A DNA stretch of 46,259 bases from UBA8403 sp964455155 (lineage in GTDB: Bacteria > Bacteroidota > Bacteroidia > Cytophagales > Amoebophilaceae): positions 1-46,259 of the forward strand of contig CAYVYH010000003.1 in NCBI GenBank assembly GCA_964455155.1, written 5' to 3'. Below are positions 26,548 to 35,523 of the stretch, piece after piece. Each line of letters begins with the position of its first letter. The stretch's first letter is position 1. A program made the position numbers and the translations under genes. The notes under the pieces are model-generated. The model did no database searches and was not told the DNA's origin. It saw nothing but the letters and a program-made list of their open reading frames with translations.

Positions 26548-27765
26548 TCAACGAAACTGAGCGGCTCGGATGGGCCTAAGCCTGACGATGACCGCAATAG
26601 AAATTAGCAGCACAGTGTTTACTACTGCTAAGGTCAGTAAGTTGAGTCCTAAAACTACGCCCCAATTCCAAGCAATAGGAACATAGTCGATGTAGTAGTA
26701 TGTAGGGTTTAAGGGTATCAACTTACCGTACTGCTGTAAAGCACACAGTCCTATACCCATGAGGTTTCCCCAAAAAACGCCCTGGCCCACCATGTGAAAG
26801 TTGTTCCAAAGCATCATGCGTTGTATTTGTCCATCGGAAGCACCTAAGGTTTTAAGAATACCGATCATCGACGTCCTTTCCATCGTCTGGATAAGCACAA
26901 TCGAAGCTAAATTAGAGCTGGTTACAAGTAAGATAAGGACCGTAAAAATCAGGGCATTCTTGCGTACAATGAGCAGCCAGTCGAAGATGGTAGCATACTC
27001 ATGGGCCGTTGTTGTAACGCTCAAATCATAGCCTAGCCACGCGCGTAGTTGCTCGGCTGTTGACTGCGTTTGCCGAGATTTATGCAAAAAAATTTCATAG
27101 CCTCCTGCTAAGTTTTCTGGCCAGTTGTTGAGTCGTTGAATGAGCCGCAGATCACAAAAAGCCAGCTTTTCGTCTAACTCTGCAATGTGTGTGCTATAGA
27201 GTCCCACCACCCGAAGCTTCCTGTACCGAGGAGGGTGTTGCACTACATAAGCGATCACTTCATCGCCCACCTGCACACGCAGTCGGTTGGCGGTTTGAGT
27301 GCTTAACAAGATGTCTTGATTATATTCTTTTGACTTAAAATCAATGAGTTGGCCTGCTGTCAAATAAAGACTCAGGTGGTGGTGCGTTGCTGCAGGATCC
27401 AGGCCCTTGCACACGATACCTTCCACATCTTCTGCTGCTTTGATCAACATCACTTTGTGGGCAAAAGCTTGGATAGATTTGATATCGCTCGGAAATGCAC
27501 ACTGCAATCCGTCTAATCTATGTTGATCCAGCGGAGGCTCTTCGTCAGACCTATTCAGAGCGTATTTGGACACTTGTAAATGGCCGCTTAAGTCGGTCAA
27601 TTTTTGTTCGATATTTTGTTGGAAGCCTTGCATGACCAAGAATGCAATGACCGTGGTGGCGAGTCCCAACGCCACACTGACGATCCCTATCCTATGCACA
27701 ATTTTTGTGAAAGCCTTCTGTGGTGCTCGGCGGAGACGGCGGGTAATGAAGTAGGGAGTATACAA
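26548..27765 (-). CDS. LolC/LolE-type ABC transporter permease (FtsX family)
   Basis: A 405-residue inner-membrane protein with one N-terminal transmembrane helix (about 28-50), a periplasmic MacB-like domain, and three C-terminal helices (about 270-295, 330-350, 365-395) in the FtsX fold. The segment TMERTSMIGILKTLGAS is the conserved coupling helix that contacts the ATPase. Homologues release lipoproteins from the inner membrane to the Lol path, which fits the many lipoproteins here. The ATPase gene is elsewhere. Confidence 0.88.
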   Translation of the reverse strand: MYTPYFITRRLRRAPQKAFTKIVHRIGIVSVALGLATTVIAFLVMQGFQQNIEQKLTDLSGHLQVSKYALNRSDEEPPLDQHRLDGLQCAFPSDIKSIQAFAHKVMLIKAAEDVEGIVCKGLDPAATHHHLSLYLTAGQLIDFKSKEYNQDILLSTQTANRLRVQVGDEVIAYVVQHPPRYRKLRVVGLYSTHIAELDEKLAFCDLRLIQRLNNWPENLAGGYEIFLHKSRQTQSTAEQLRAWLGYDLSVTTTAHEYATIFDWLLIVRKNALIFTVLILLVTSSNLASIVLIQTMERTSMIGILKTLGASDGQIQRMMLWNNFHMVGQGVFWGNLMGIGLCALQQYGKLIPLNPTYYYIDYVPIAWNWGVVLGLNLLTLAVVNTVLLISIAVIVRLRPIRAAQFR

Positions 27766-28154
27766 ACGCAGTGGCTATTGGCAGATCGAGAGCACTTTAG
27801 CTAGGTGCTCAAAAGAACCCTAGCAATCTACACATTAATTGTCGTTCCTATGCACCTCGTAGATACAAGACTCTGTGTAGGCCGACGCTCAACAATAGAG
27901 GAACAATCCTGGGTTACCTGAAGGAGTGACCACAGATCATCGTGCGTATAATCGATGCTGTAAGCACTCAGAAGAGTTACCATCGTGTTGTAGAGCATGT
28001 GAGAAAATGAGACAACCAGACTGGAAGCCCGTCTTATTCTGTGTCACGCTGCTGTTTCGGCATAAGCTACTCCTGAGCCCGCCTGTGTTATGTGTGGGGC
28101 AGTTGCTATATTCGCCACTATTCTAAACTTTATCTAAAATACAGTCTAACCAAT
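27766..28154. other. spacer before rplY
   Basis: No supported gene. A minus-strand 56-codon frame (27828-27998, MLYNTMVTLLSAYSIDY) just upstream of the permease gene has no recognised features. Confidence 0.4.
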
Positions 28155-28760
28155 ATGAAAATTATAGAGATTATAGGGTATCAAAGAGCAAATCTCGGAA
28201 AACAAGAAGCCAAGCGGCTCAGAAGGGAAGCCAATGCACCTTGCGTGCTGTATGGTGGTCAAGCACAGATTCACTTCTATACCCCTATGGCGCTGCTCAA
28301 AGACCTTGTCTACACACCTGACGCTCATTTCGTGCACCTCTCTGTCGAGGGAACTATCTATCAATGTATCCTCCAAGATATCCAGTTTCACCCGGTGAGT
28401 GAGATGATTCTTCACGTAGATTTCTTACAGATTTTTGATAATAAGAAGATTAAAATGCAGATACCCACGATGCTCACCGGTACAGCACCCGGTGTCATTA
28501 CGGGCGGTAATCTCGCAAAGAAGCTCAGGAGTCTGCCTGTAGTGGCTTACCCAAAAGATATGCCTGCACACATTCAGGTAGATGTCTCTTCCCTTGAGCT
28601 AGGACAAATGGTGCGTGTGAGAGACATTAAGACGGCGCGCTATACCATCCTAGCCTCACCAGGTACACCCGTGGCCTCTGTAGAAATTCCGAGGGCTCTG
28701 CGTGGCGTTGCCGGCAAAGAAGATGTTGAAGCAACTTCTGGTGGAGGTAAGAGGACGTAG
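28155..28760 (+). CDS. rplY: 50S ribosomal protein L25, CTC-type
   Basis: A 201-residue 5S-rRNA-binding protein with an N-terminal L25 domain starting at MKIIEIIGYQR (the ATG at 28155) and the C-terminal TL5/CTC beta domain (FLQIFDNKKIKMQIPT, GVITGGNLAKKLRSLPV). The tail is short and polar. In Bacteroidetes rplY is followed by pth, as here; prs, usually upstream, is absent. Confidence 0.95.
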   Translation: MKIIEIIGYQRANLGKQEAKRLRREANAPCVLYGGQAQIHFYTPMALLKDLVYTPDAHFVHLSVEGTIYQCILQDIQFHPVSEMILHVDFLQIFDNKKIKMQIPTMLTGTAPGVITGGNLAKKLRSLPVVAYPKDMPAHIQVDVSSLELGQMVRVRDIKTARYTILASPGTPVASVEIPRALRGVAGKEDVEATSGGGKRT

Positions 28761-29043
28761 GTTTTTTGCGCAGCAATACCAAGTGGTAGTTTGTCGTTAA
28801 ATAATCCAGACATTCAGACCAGAAGGCTTGCTACAGGTCGAGCAATCCTGTCGTATGTTATCTAGCCTGGGCGTGTTGTATGGGTCTGATCATGACCACC
28901 TTGGTTAGGGAGGTAGCAGGTCGGTTCTCGATAGCTACTCCGTTGTGGCAAGCTGCTGTAGAGAGTATCTTCTTACAGATTTGGTGTCTTTAGGTCTTGC
29001 TTATGGTCCCTTCTACGTTGCGGGCTGCTACATGCATCATCCA

Positions 29044-29616
29044 ATGAAGTATCTTATCGTGGGCTTAGGGAATGTGGGTACCGAGTATGCTCTTACAAGG
29101 CACAATATGGGCTTTATGGTGGTAGACCAGCTAGCTCATAGACAAGCAGCAACATTCCAACCCGACCGGCTGGCTGTTTTGGCTACATGCCAATACCGTG
29201 GCCGTACACTTTACTTGATCAAGCCCACTACTTACATGAACCATAGTGGCCGGGCAGTGGGTTACTGGCTCGGCAAACTGAAACTACCTGTAGAGCGATG
29301 TCTTGTGGTTGTAGATGATGTAGCCTTGCCTTTTGGTAAATTGAGAATGCGGCCTCAAGGCGCTGCTGCTGGCCATAACGGCCTAAAAAGCATAGAAACC
29401 AGCTTGGGTTCCCAAGCCTATCCGCGGCTTCGCATGGGCATTGGCAATGACTTTCCCAAGGGCCGCCAGGCCGACTACGTGCTTGCTCCTTGCACGGAAA
29501 AAGAACTGGAAGCGTTGCCTGTCCTTATAGATCAAGCTTGCGAGATGGTCTACGATTTCTGTACGCTAGGCATCGTACATACAATGGAGCGATACAATCG
29601 GGCTAAGCAGATGTAA
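29044..29616 (+). CDS. pth: peptidyl-tRNA hydrolase
   Basis: Recycles peptidyl-tRNA dropped from ribosomes. Starting at the ATG at 29044 (MKYLIVGLGNVG) it has 190 residues, the usual size. The catalytic His is in TRHNMGF, the Asn in TTYMNHSGRAV, the Asp in VVDDVALPFG, and GAAAGHNGLKSI is intact. Upstream in-frame codons to 28945 are not conserved. Confidence 0.96.
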   Translation: MKYLIVGLGNVGTEYALTRHNMGFMVVDQLAHRQAATFQPDRLAVLATCQYRGRTLYLIKPTTYMNHSGRAVGYWLGKLKLPVERCLVVVDDVALPFGKLRMRPQGAAAGHNGLKSIETSLGSQAYPRLRMGIGNDFPKGRQADYVLAPCTEKELEALPVLIDQACEMVYDFCTLGIVHTMERYNRAKQM

Positions 29617-29628
29617 TCAATCACGCAC

Positions 29629-29728
29629 NNNNNNNNNNNNNNNNNNNNNNNNNNNNNNNNNNNNNNNNNNNNNNNNNNNNNNNNNNNNNNNNNNNNNNNN
29701 NNNNNNNNNNNNNNNNNNNNNNNNNNNN
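29629..29728. other. assembly gap of 100 N inside the 3' end of metG
   Basis: The unknown bases separate the pth stop from the last sequenced codons of metG, so the C terminus of metG is not visible. The flanks share CGCAC. Confidence 0.95.
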
Positions 29729-31432
29729 CGCACGCATTGCGTGCAGCTTTTGTTGTTGTGCGGCGATACGTTCGTCCGTAATTTTTTCAAAAAGCAGGGC
29801 AGGTGCTCCCAGGGCTGTACCTGGCTGTATCAGTTCTAGATTACCTGCTTGGGCCCATGGTGCACCTTCCGAGGGAATCATGCCCAACATCTTCTTGAGT
29901 CGATGGCTTGTAAAAGGCAGAAAAGGTTCCAGTAGGATGGACAAATTAGCCGTGAGTTGCAGGGCTATGTTCAAGATCGTGCCTACTCGCCCCTTATCAC
30001 TCTTGATCAAGTGCCAGGGTTCTGTGTCTGCCAAGTATTTGTTGCCAGCCCGAGCCAGGTGCATGCACAACTGCAGGCCCTCCCTAAATTTGAACCGTTC
30101 TATGGCTTGCCCTACTTGATGTGGTAGTTGCTGTAAGTAGTTAGCTAGCACACGCTCCGTAGTTGCTATGGTGCTGCGTTCAGGCACTGTGCCACCAAAG
30201 TATTTGTGAGCCAGAACGAAAGTTCTGTTAACAAAATTGCCCAGTATGGCGACAAGTTCGTTATTATTTTTAGCCTGAAAGTCCTGCCAACTGAAATCGC
30301 TGTCCTTGTTTTCTGGTGCATTGATACACAGGACATATCGCAGTACATCTTGCTGGTTGGTGAAGTCAGTCAGGTACTCATGCAGCCAAACGGCCCAGTT
30401 CCGAGATGTGGAGATTTTTTCCCCTTCGAGGTTGAGAAATTCATTGGCAGGCACGTTGGTGGGCAGTATAAAACTTCCGTGTGCCTTGAGTATGACAGGG
30501 AAGATGATGCAGTGAAAGACGATATTATCTTTGCCTACAAAATGAATCAATTGTGTATCTGGGGATTGCCAGAAAGGCTTCCAGTCTTGCCCGTGTGCGG
30601 CGGCCCATGCCTGGGTGGCACTGATATAGGCAACGGGTGCTTCGAACCAAACATAGAGCACTTTGTCTCGTGCCCCTGCTAGGGGAACGGGTATGCCCCA
30701 AGCCAGGTCGCGTGTCACCGCCCGTGGTTGCAGGCCTTGTTCCAGCCAAGATTTGCACTGGCCATATACATTGGTTTTCCACTCTCGGTGTTCTTCTAAA
30801 ATCCACTGCTTGAGCCAAGCTTCGTGTTTATCTAGAGGTAGGTACCAGTGTCTGGTCTTTTGCAACTGCAAGGCAGCACCGCTCAGAGTGGACCGTGGCT
30901 GTAGCAGTTCTTCTGGGCTCAGGGTCGTACCACACGACTCACATTGATCGCCATAGGCATCTTGGTACGCACAACGCGGGCACACGCCCCGAATGTACCG
31001 ATCTGCCAAAAACTGTTTGTGTACGGGGTCGTAGTATTGTTCAGTGTCCTTGACTTCTAGATTACCTTGGTCGTGTAGGGTCTTGAAGAAGTCGGTGGCT
31101 ATCTGGCAATGCAGCGTTGATGACGTTCGCGAAAAAATGTCAAAACTGATGCCAAAGTCTTCAAAAGCTTGTTGATTCAGCGCATGGTACTTGTCTACGA
31201 CCTGTTGGGGTGTGACACCTTCCTGCTGAGCCCGGATGGTGACCGGAACGCCGTGCTCGTCCGAGCCACTGATGAATAAGACACGTTTCCCATAGCTGCG
31301 TAAATATCGCGCGTAGATATCAGCTGGTATATACACACCTGCCAAGTGTCCGATATGAATGGGGCCGTTGGCGTAGGGGAGTGCTGCCGTAATGGTGTAG
31401 GTGTCTGGGTTGGAAGATGATGTAAAAGGCAT
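29729..31432 (-). CDS. metG: methionyl-tRNA synthetase, 3' end in gap
   Basis: Charges initiator and elongator tRNA-Met. HIGH is exact (residues 26-29, GPIHIGHLAG). The zinc knuckle has Cys151, 154, 164 and 167, and the KMSKS loop reads KISTS at 339-343. About 568 residues are visible, up to ERIAAQQQKLHAMRA, which is where the anticodon domain ends. The C-terminal tRNA-binding (EMAP-like) domain found in many Bacteroidetes enzymes would fall in the gap, or may be lost. Confidence 0.96.
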
Positions 31433-31795
31433 GGTTTTTAGATGTGTATACCCTGTTTAAGCATCGTAAAAGTAAGTCTCTCTGATACCTTAATCAAGGT
31501 GAGATCAGCGTAATAGTACCACCATATGCGCCAATTTCAGGGTCTGTTTGATGGTCTTCATACGTCACTCGGATATTGTGGTACTATTAGGGATAGTGTC
31601 ACAATTACTGTATATTTCAGATCCTCAATGCTGCTTAGGCATTGTTTGTCTCTGTGCTTGAATATGACGCGCTGGAAGTTTTTTGCTTCGAGTGTCTAGA
31701 TGCTCTTCAAGGCCTATAGTTTTACCGCATTTAGTAGCTACAAACACAGTTTTTAATTGTTGCTTAAGCCGTGATAACTGTAACTGATCGTACCA
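31433..31795. other. intergenic region upstream of the lipoprotein array
   Basis: No coding frame is recognised. It contains the long inverted repeat listed separately and presumably the promoters of metG and of the first lipoprotein gene. Confidence 0.5.
31511..31589. repeat. 79-bp element with 17-bp inverted repeats, possible MITE or regulatory hairpin
   Basis: The left arm TAATAGTACCACCATAT (31511-31527) pairs with the right arm ATATTGTGGTACTATTA (31573-31589) at 16 of 17 positions, around a 45-base centre. Both outer ends are TA-rich, compatible with a TA target duplication as in Tc1/mariner-like MITEs. I saw no second copy in the window. A protein-binding palindrome or hairpin in RNA is also possible. 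Confidence 0.55.
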
Positions 31796-33049
31796 ATGTC
31801 TCGTTTTTCTTTTGTTGCTGCCGCTTTTAGGCTTGTGCTGGGCGTAGTCTTGTTGCAAAACTGCCAGCCAAATCACGGTCCGCAGGTGGGCTCGCCAGGA
31901 GCGGTTTCTATTTCCGCGACTCTGCGGTCCGATATACACGTGGTTGAGCGTACTCCGGGTTCACCATGTGGCGCTGCTACGCTCCAGAAGCCACCTGTTA
32001 TGTTTTCCGGTGCTGTGGCTGATTGTAGCGAGCTTGCTGGAGGACGTTGCTATCATCGCTCTTCTTTGACTGCCGCCGGATCAGCTGCTCCAGTATACTT
32101 TGGATCTTTTACTGCTTCGTCTGGCGATCGTGTTGTATTCAAGCGAGCGGGGGATGTGTGGTATGCAGAGACGTGTCAGGGTAGCCTGCCGGTAAAGAGC
32201 CAAGAGATCGTTTGTACCTACTTGCGTTGGCTGCGCAATCAGGAAAGCTGCGTGGTCCGTGCGCGCGTACATGTCATGCATGCTTCCAATGAGCCACACA
32301 ACCGTTGCGTATACCTAGGAAAGGTCGGTTTGTTGGGCGGGACCCGCACACCAGGCTCGCAACGGAGTTCTCCTGGTACCTTGGTACAGCCCGCTGCTGT
32401 GAACACCATATTCATGGCCTTTGGTGCCAAAGAGTGGCAACGGTACTTGGGTGTAGATGTGGGTGAGGAGCCTTCCTTGCCTGAGAATATTGATACTATT
32501 TTGAATCGTATTTGTCCGTTCTTGCTAGAGGATGAAACCGCATGTCGAAAAGTGAAAGATAATCACCTATTGGTGTTGATTCCTGCTACTGTCAATGGTG
32601 AACCCTTTACCCTAGACAAGCTTGGTGAGCTTATCAAAGGGAGATCATTTTTAGATAATCCGTATGGATATCGTTACTACAGTGAAGAACTACGTCAGTC
32701 TTGTGGCAGTGAGTCAATCGCTAAGATGTCCTACTGGGTATTGATAACGAAGAAAGTGATGCGAGGTAGTTTAGGACATGATTTTTTGGGACACCAGAGG
32801 CGTATAAGTAGACACAGTAAGGATGGCTATAGGGTACCTTATGCCTTAGAGGTGGCTACTGCTATTCTAACACATTATGTACGGAGTGGACATCGGCTGT
32901 ATAGTGATGATCCTCTTAGGTATACACGATGTTATAATACATCGTTGCAGAGCTTATTTATTGGGGGATTCGATTTCTCAGGCCTTAGCGTCGATCATTA
33001 CTATTTTGACCGTGGCGACTATGGTGTTGCAGGCTGTCGGGAACTGTAA
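31796..33049 (+). CDS. paralogous lipoprotein A, symbiont-type C-terminal domain
   Basis: A 417-residue protein with a signal peptide ending VLLQNC (lipid Cys23), a variable Cys-containing middle, and a conserved domain from about residue 206. Domain landmarks are FGAKEWQRYLG, VKDNHLLVLIPA, PFTLDKLGELI, SYWVLIT, LEVATAILTHYVRSG and YTRC, ending DYGVAGCREL. Where the two paralogues read CPFWPG, this one has CPFLLEDE, a short insertion. No enzyme motif is recognised. I have a faint memory of similar C-terminal sequences in amoeba symbionts and Chlamydia-like bacteria, not verified. Probably an outer-membrane or secreted protein. Confidence 0.75.
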   Translation: MSRFSFVAAAFRLVLGVVLLQNCQPNHGPQVGSPGAVSISATLRSDIHVVERTPGSPCGAATLQKPPVMFSGAVADCSELAGGRCYHRSSLTAAGSAAPVYFGSFTASSGDRVVFKRAGDVWYAETCQGSLPVKSQEIVCTYLRWLRNQESCVVRARVHVMHASNEPHNRCVYLGKVGLLGGTRTPGSQRSSPGTLVQPAAVNTIFMAFGAKEWQRYLGVDVGEEPSLPENIDTILNRICPFLLEDETACRKVKDNHLLVLIPATVNGEPFTLDKLGELIKGRSFLDNPYGYRYYSEELRQSCGSESIAKMSYWVLITKKVMRGSLGHDFLGHQRRISRHSKDGYRVPYALEVATAILTHYVRSGHRLYSDDPLRYTRCYNTSLQSLFIGGFDFSGLSVDHYYFDRGDYGVAGCREL

Positions 33050-33564
33050 GCCTTTTAGATTCTTGGTTGCGTTTTTCCTTGGTTTGAGCTCGGCCTCATA
33101 ACTTTGGGGCCTTAGCGCGGTACATTTTTTATGCAAAATTTGCTTTACTGCTGTCCCACGTTGATGATCGCATGGTGAGCCGTGGTTGGTTGGAGCCACT
33201 TCACTGGAAGTGGGATGAGGGCGTAGTGTGTCACATTACTCATGACGTAAAGTGTGCTGTCAGGTAGCGGGGACGAGATATACAGAGTCTTTCTCATGTG
33301 ATACCTTGTGTGTTGGGGGCCACAACACCAATCTTGTCGCATGATGGTCATATTGACGCATGTCGCTGTGCGGATGGTCTTTGGATTGATACACAATGCC
33401 AGAAGTTGGTGGATTTCAGCAGTTATCTGGTCTACGTTTAGAGGCGTTTGTAGGGGCTCATTTATTAGCGACTCTTGCGGAGATGTTTGTGATGGGGCCG
33501 GCGTCTCGTATCTTCTTAAATTCCGGGCGGTTAGAGAGTTATGGTAGATAAAGGCTCATCATGG
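33050..33564. other. spacer between lipoprotein genes, nothing recognised
   Basis: Short open frames on both strands have no conserved features and no motif of the lipoprotein family. It may be decayed sequence. Confidence 0.4.
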
Positions 33565-33607
33565 ATGTCCACTGGGTTCGAGTCGTTCGTTGCTGCTGTG
33601 CAACTTA
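33565..33607 (+). CDS. likely 5' end of a further lipoprotein paralogue, cut by gap
   Basis: An ATG at 33565 opens MSTGFESFVAAVQL, which runs into the gap. It resembles the signal peptide start of lipoprotein A (MSRFSFVAAAFRL). With only 14 codons visible this is a weak but position-supported call, since it lies between two family members. Confidence 0.3.
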
Positions 33608-33707
33608 NNNNNNNNNNNNNNNNNNNNNNNNNNNNNNNNNNNNNNNNNNNNNNNNNNNNNNNNNNNNNNNNNNNNNNNNNNNNNNNNNNNNNNNNNNNNN
33701 NNNNNNN
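33608..33707. other. assembly gap of 100 N within the lipoprotein array
   Basis: A scaffold gap inside a tandem array of similar genes, where assemblers commonly fail; one or more paralogues may be missing. No family motif is found in the bases just after it (33708-33876). Confidence 0.9.
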
Positions 33708-33876
33708 CTGCGACTTTACGGTCGTGGTGCAGCCCTTGTTGTTGCATAATGAGCTATTGATTTACTAATCTGACATTTCCGTTTGGGTCAAGGAACCGCG
33801 ACGTATACCACGGTTGCATGTGGCAGGCAACAAGGGAAGTCGCTCCGGTTGCTCCACAGTGTATTCATTTTATCCC

Positions 33877-35103
33877 ATGTTCCACAACACTCAGCTTAGG
33901 CAATTGACGGCAACGGTGGCTCTTTGTGGTCTGTTGCTACAGGCCTGTAAGTCAAGTTTAAATGCAACCGTTGAGGAGCCTGCACTCAAGAGCCCATGCA
34001 GGGTAAGGAATAGTGAACAAACTGTTGGCCAGGCGTTGGTTATGGCGTCAGGAGGTGCTCAATCTGCAAACCATACTGCCGCTGAGTGCGTTGACACACA
34101 CGGTCTTCGACCATTGGCAGATGAGTCTCTATCTGGCTTGTTGGGATCTCTGTCTGCTTCGTCTTCTGCACCTGCTTTGGCTGTTGTACAGGTTACAAAG
34201 TCTCCCTGTCGCGCCCTAGACATGCCCAATGCTCATCAGTCGCTTTATGCGCTCTTGACAGCTTCCTCTGGTAGAAAGCGTGTTACGTTTGGTGAGGTGG
34301 GTGAACAGTACGCTTGCTCTCCGACAGTTGGTACTACGGGGAATGAAAAGGTGCTTCAAAGGGCACGTACGCAGCTCCGGAATCAATTCTCCAATTTGAA
34401 ATTGGAAAGAAGGTATGCCTGTATCAGAAGCGATAATTCAAGCCGCGCATTATTTCTTTCGTATGTCTTCGGAGCGGAGGCGTGGAAGCAGTACTTCGGA
34501 GAAGTGGGGGTAGAGCCAGCGCTACCCGACGATATAGATGAGATTTTGAACAGTCCTTGCCCATTCTGGCCGGGTGAGCGAGTGAAAGATACGCACCTAC
34601 TGGTACTGATGCCCTCGGTAGTGGATGGTAAGCCCTTTACCTTAAATCTGCTTGAGAAGCTTGTAGCAGTACCCAAGAAAGAAGAGCATAATACACGCTA
34701 TAATGTCTATGACAATTGTGTACAGCGCTCGCTAGGTAATCAATCCTTCGGTAGTTCTTATTGGGCCTTGATGACGCGAGATACGCTTCTTAAGAGCAGA
34801 GGGAAGACGTATGCAGCCCAAAAAGACTCGATTGCTGCACATGTGCATCTCGTGGGTCTTCCCTATAGGATGCCCCACGTGTTAGAAGCAGCAACAGTGA
34901 TGCTGTCACATTACGTTCGTACTGGAGAGCGTCTCTATGCGTATGATCCTTTTACTTATACCAGGTGCCAAGATGTGATAGCAGATGACTATCACAATAA
35001 ACTCTCGATTGTTGTGGGTGGGTTTTTCGATAAGGGCCTTTGCATCAGCACCAGCAACTCTATAAACTGTGAATACGGAGTGTCATGTCTCCTTACGTTC
35101 TAG
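33877..35103 (+). CDS. paralogous lipoprotein B
   Basis: I prefer the ATG at 33877 (MFHNTQLRQ), giving 408 residues and a signal peptide ending LLLQAC; the frame is open to 33814. The middle (about 25-190) is Ser/Ala-rich and variable. The conserved domain (about 196-408) shows FGAEAWKQYFG, CPFWPGERVKDTHLLVL, PFTLNLLEKL, GSSYWALMTRD, LEAATVMLSHYVRTGERLY, YTRCQD and a Phe end (VSCLLTF). Same strand and order as A and C. Confidence 0.75.
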   Translation: MFHNTQLRQLTATVALCGLLLQACKSSLNATVEEPALKSPCRVRNSEQTVGQALVMASGGAQSANHTAAECVDTHGLRPLADESLSGLLGSLSASSSAPALAVVQVTKSPCRALDMPNAHQSLYALLTASSGRKRVTFGEVGEQYACSPTVGTTGNEKVLQRARTQLRNQFSNLKLERRYACIRSDNSSRALFLSYVFGAEAWKQYFGEVGVEPALPDDIDEILNSPCPFWPGERVKDTHLLVLMPSVVDGKPFTLNLLEKLVAVPKKEEHNTRYNVYDNCVQRSLGNQSFGSSYWALMTRDTLLKSRGKTYAAQKDSIAAHVHLVGLPYRMPHVLEAATVMLSHYVRTGERLYAYDPFTYTRCQDVIADDYHNKLSIVVGGFFDKGLCISTSNSINCEYGVSCLLTF

Positions 35104-35523
35104 TCATTTGACTTTTGTTTTGAGTAGGTTGTCATGGTTATTGCAACTCAGTTGCTCGTTTTTGTCTCGATGAGGCTGGTTATTTAGTTGTGGGTCTTTT
35201 TTATTTTTTTGTTGCTCGGCGTATTGGCTCAAAATGTACCATAACGGCTAGTCGTCTTCATGGGAATCAGACTGGTTCTCAACGCCGTGTTGATGGCGTA
35301 AAATTTTGGACGATAGTCCTGAGTGTCGAGCGAGGCGTGTTCACTGTGTTACGCTCCCCACATTTAATTCTGCTCAATTCTTGTCGTGTGTGCAGTTTTA
35401 TTGCATGTACACTTGTTATTTACTAATATAGCCCCCGGTTTGACGTCGTGTGGGGGAAGGTATTCTATGTATAGGCCATGGGCACGGCGGTGGGCTTATC
35501 TTCTTATTAAACGCATTGAATCT
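35104..35523. other. spacer before lipoprotein C
   Basis: No gene is recognised. TTTACTAAT occurs about 105 bases before the chosen start of C and a similar ATTTACTAAT about 115 bases before that of B, perhaps part of a shared promoter. Confidence 0.35.

Noticed and set aside
19488..27971. 14-base repeat ATGCTGTAAGCACT at about 19488 and 27956
   Set aside because: A repeat of this length is expected by chance in a window of this size.
27828..27998. Minus-strand 56-codon frame upstream of the permease gene, considered as rbfA
   Set aside because: The translation has none of the RbfA features and the frame is short.
30206..30682. 158-codon plus-strand frame inside metG
   Set aside because: It is antisense to a well-conserved synthetase domain and has no recognisable features.
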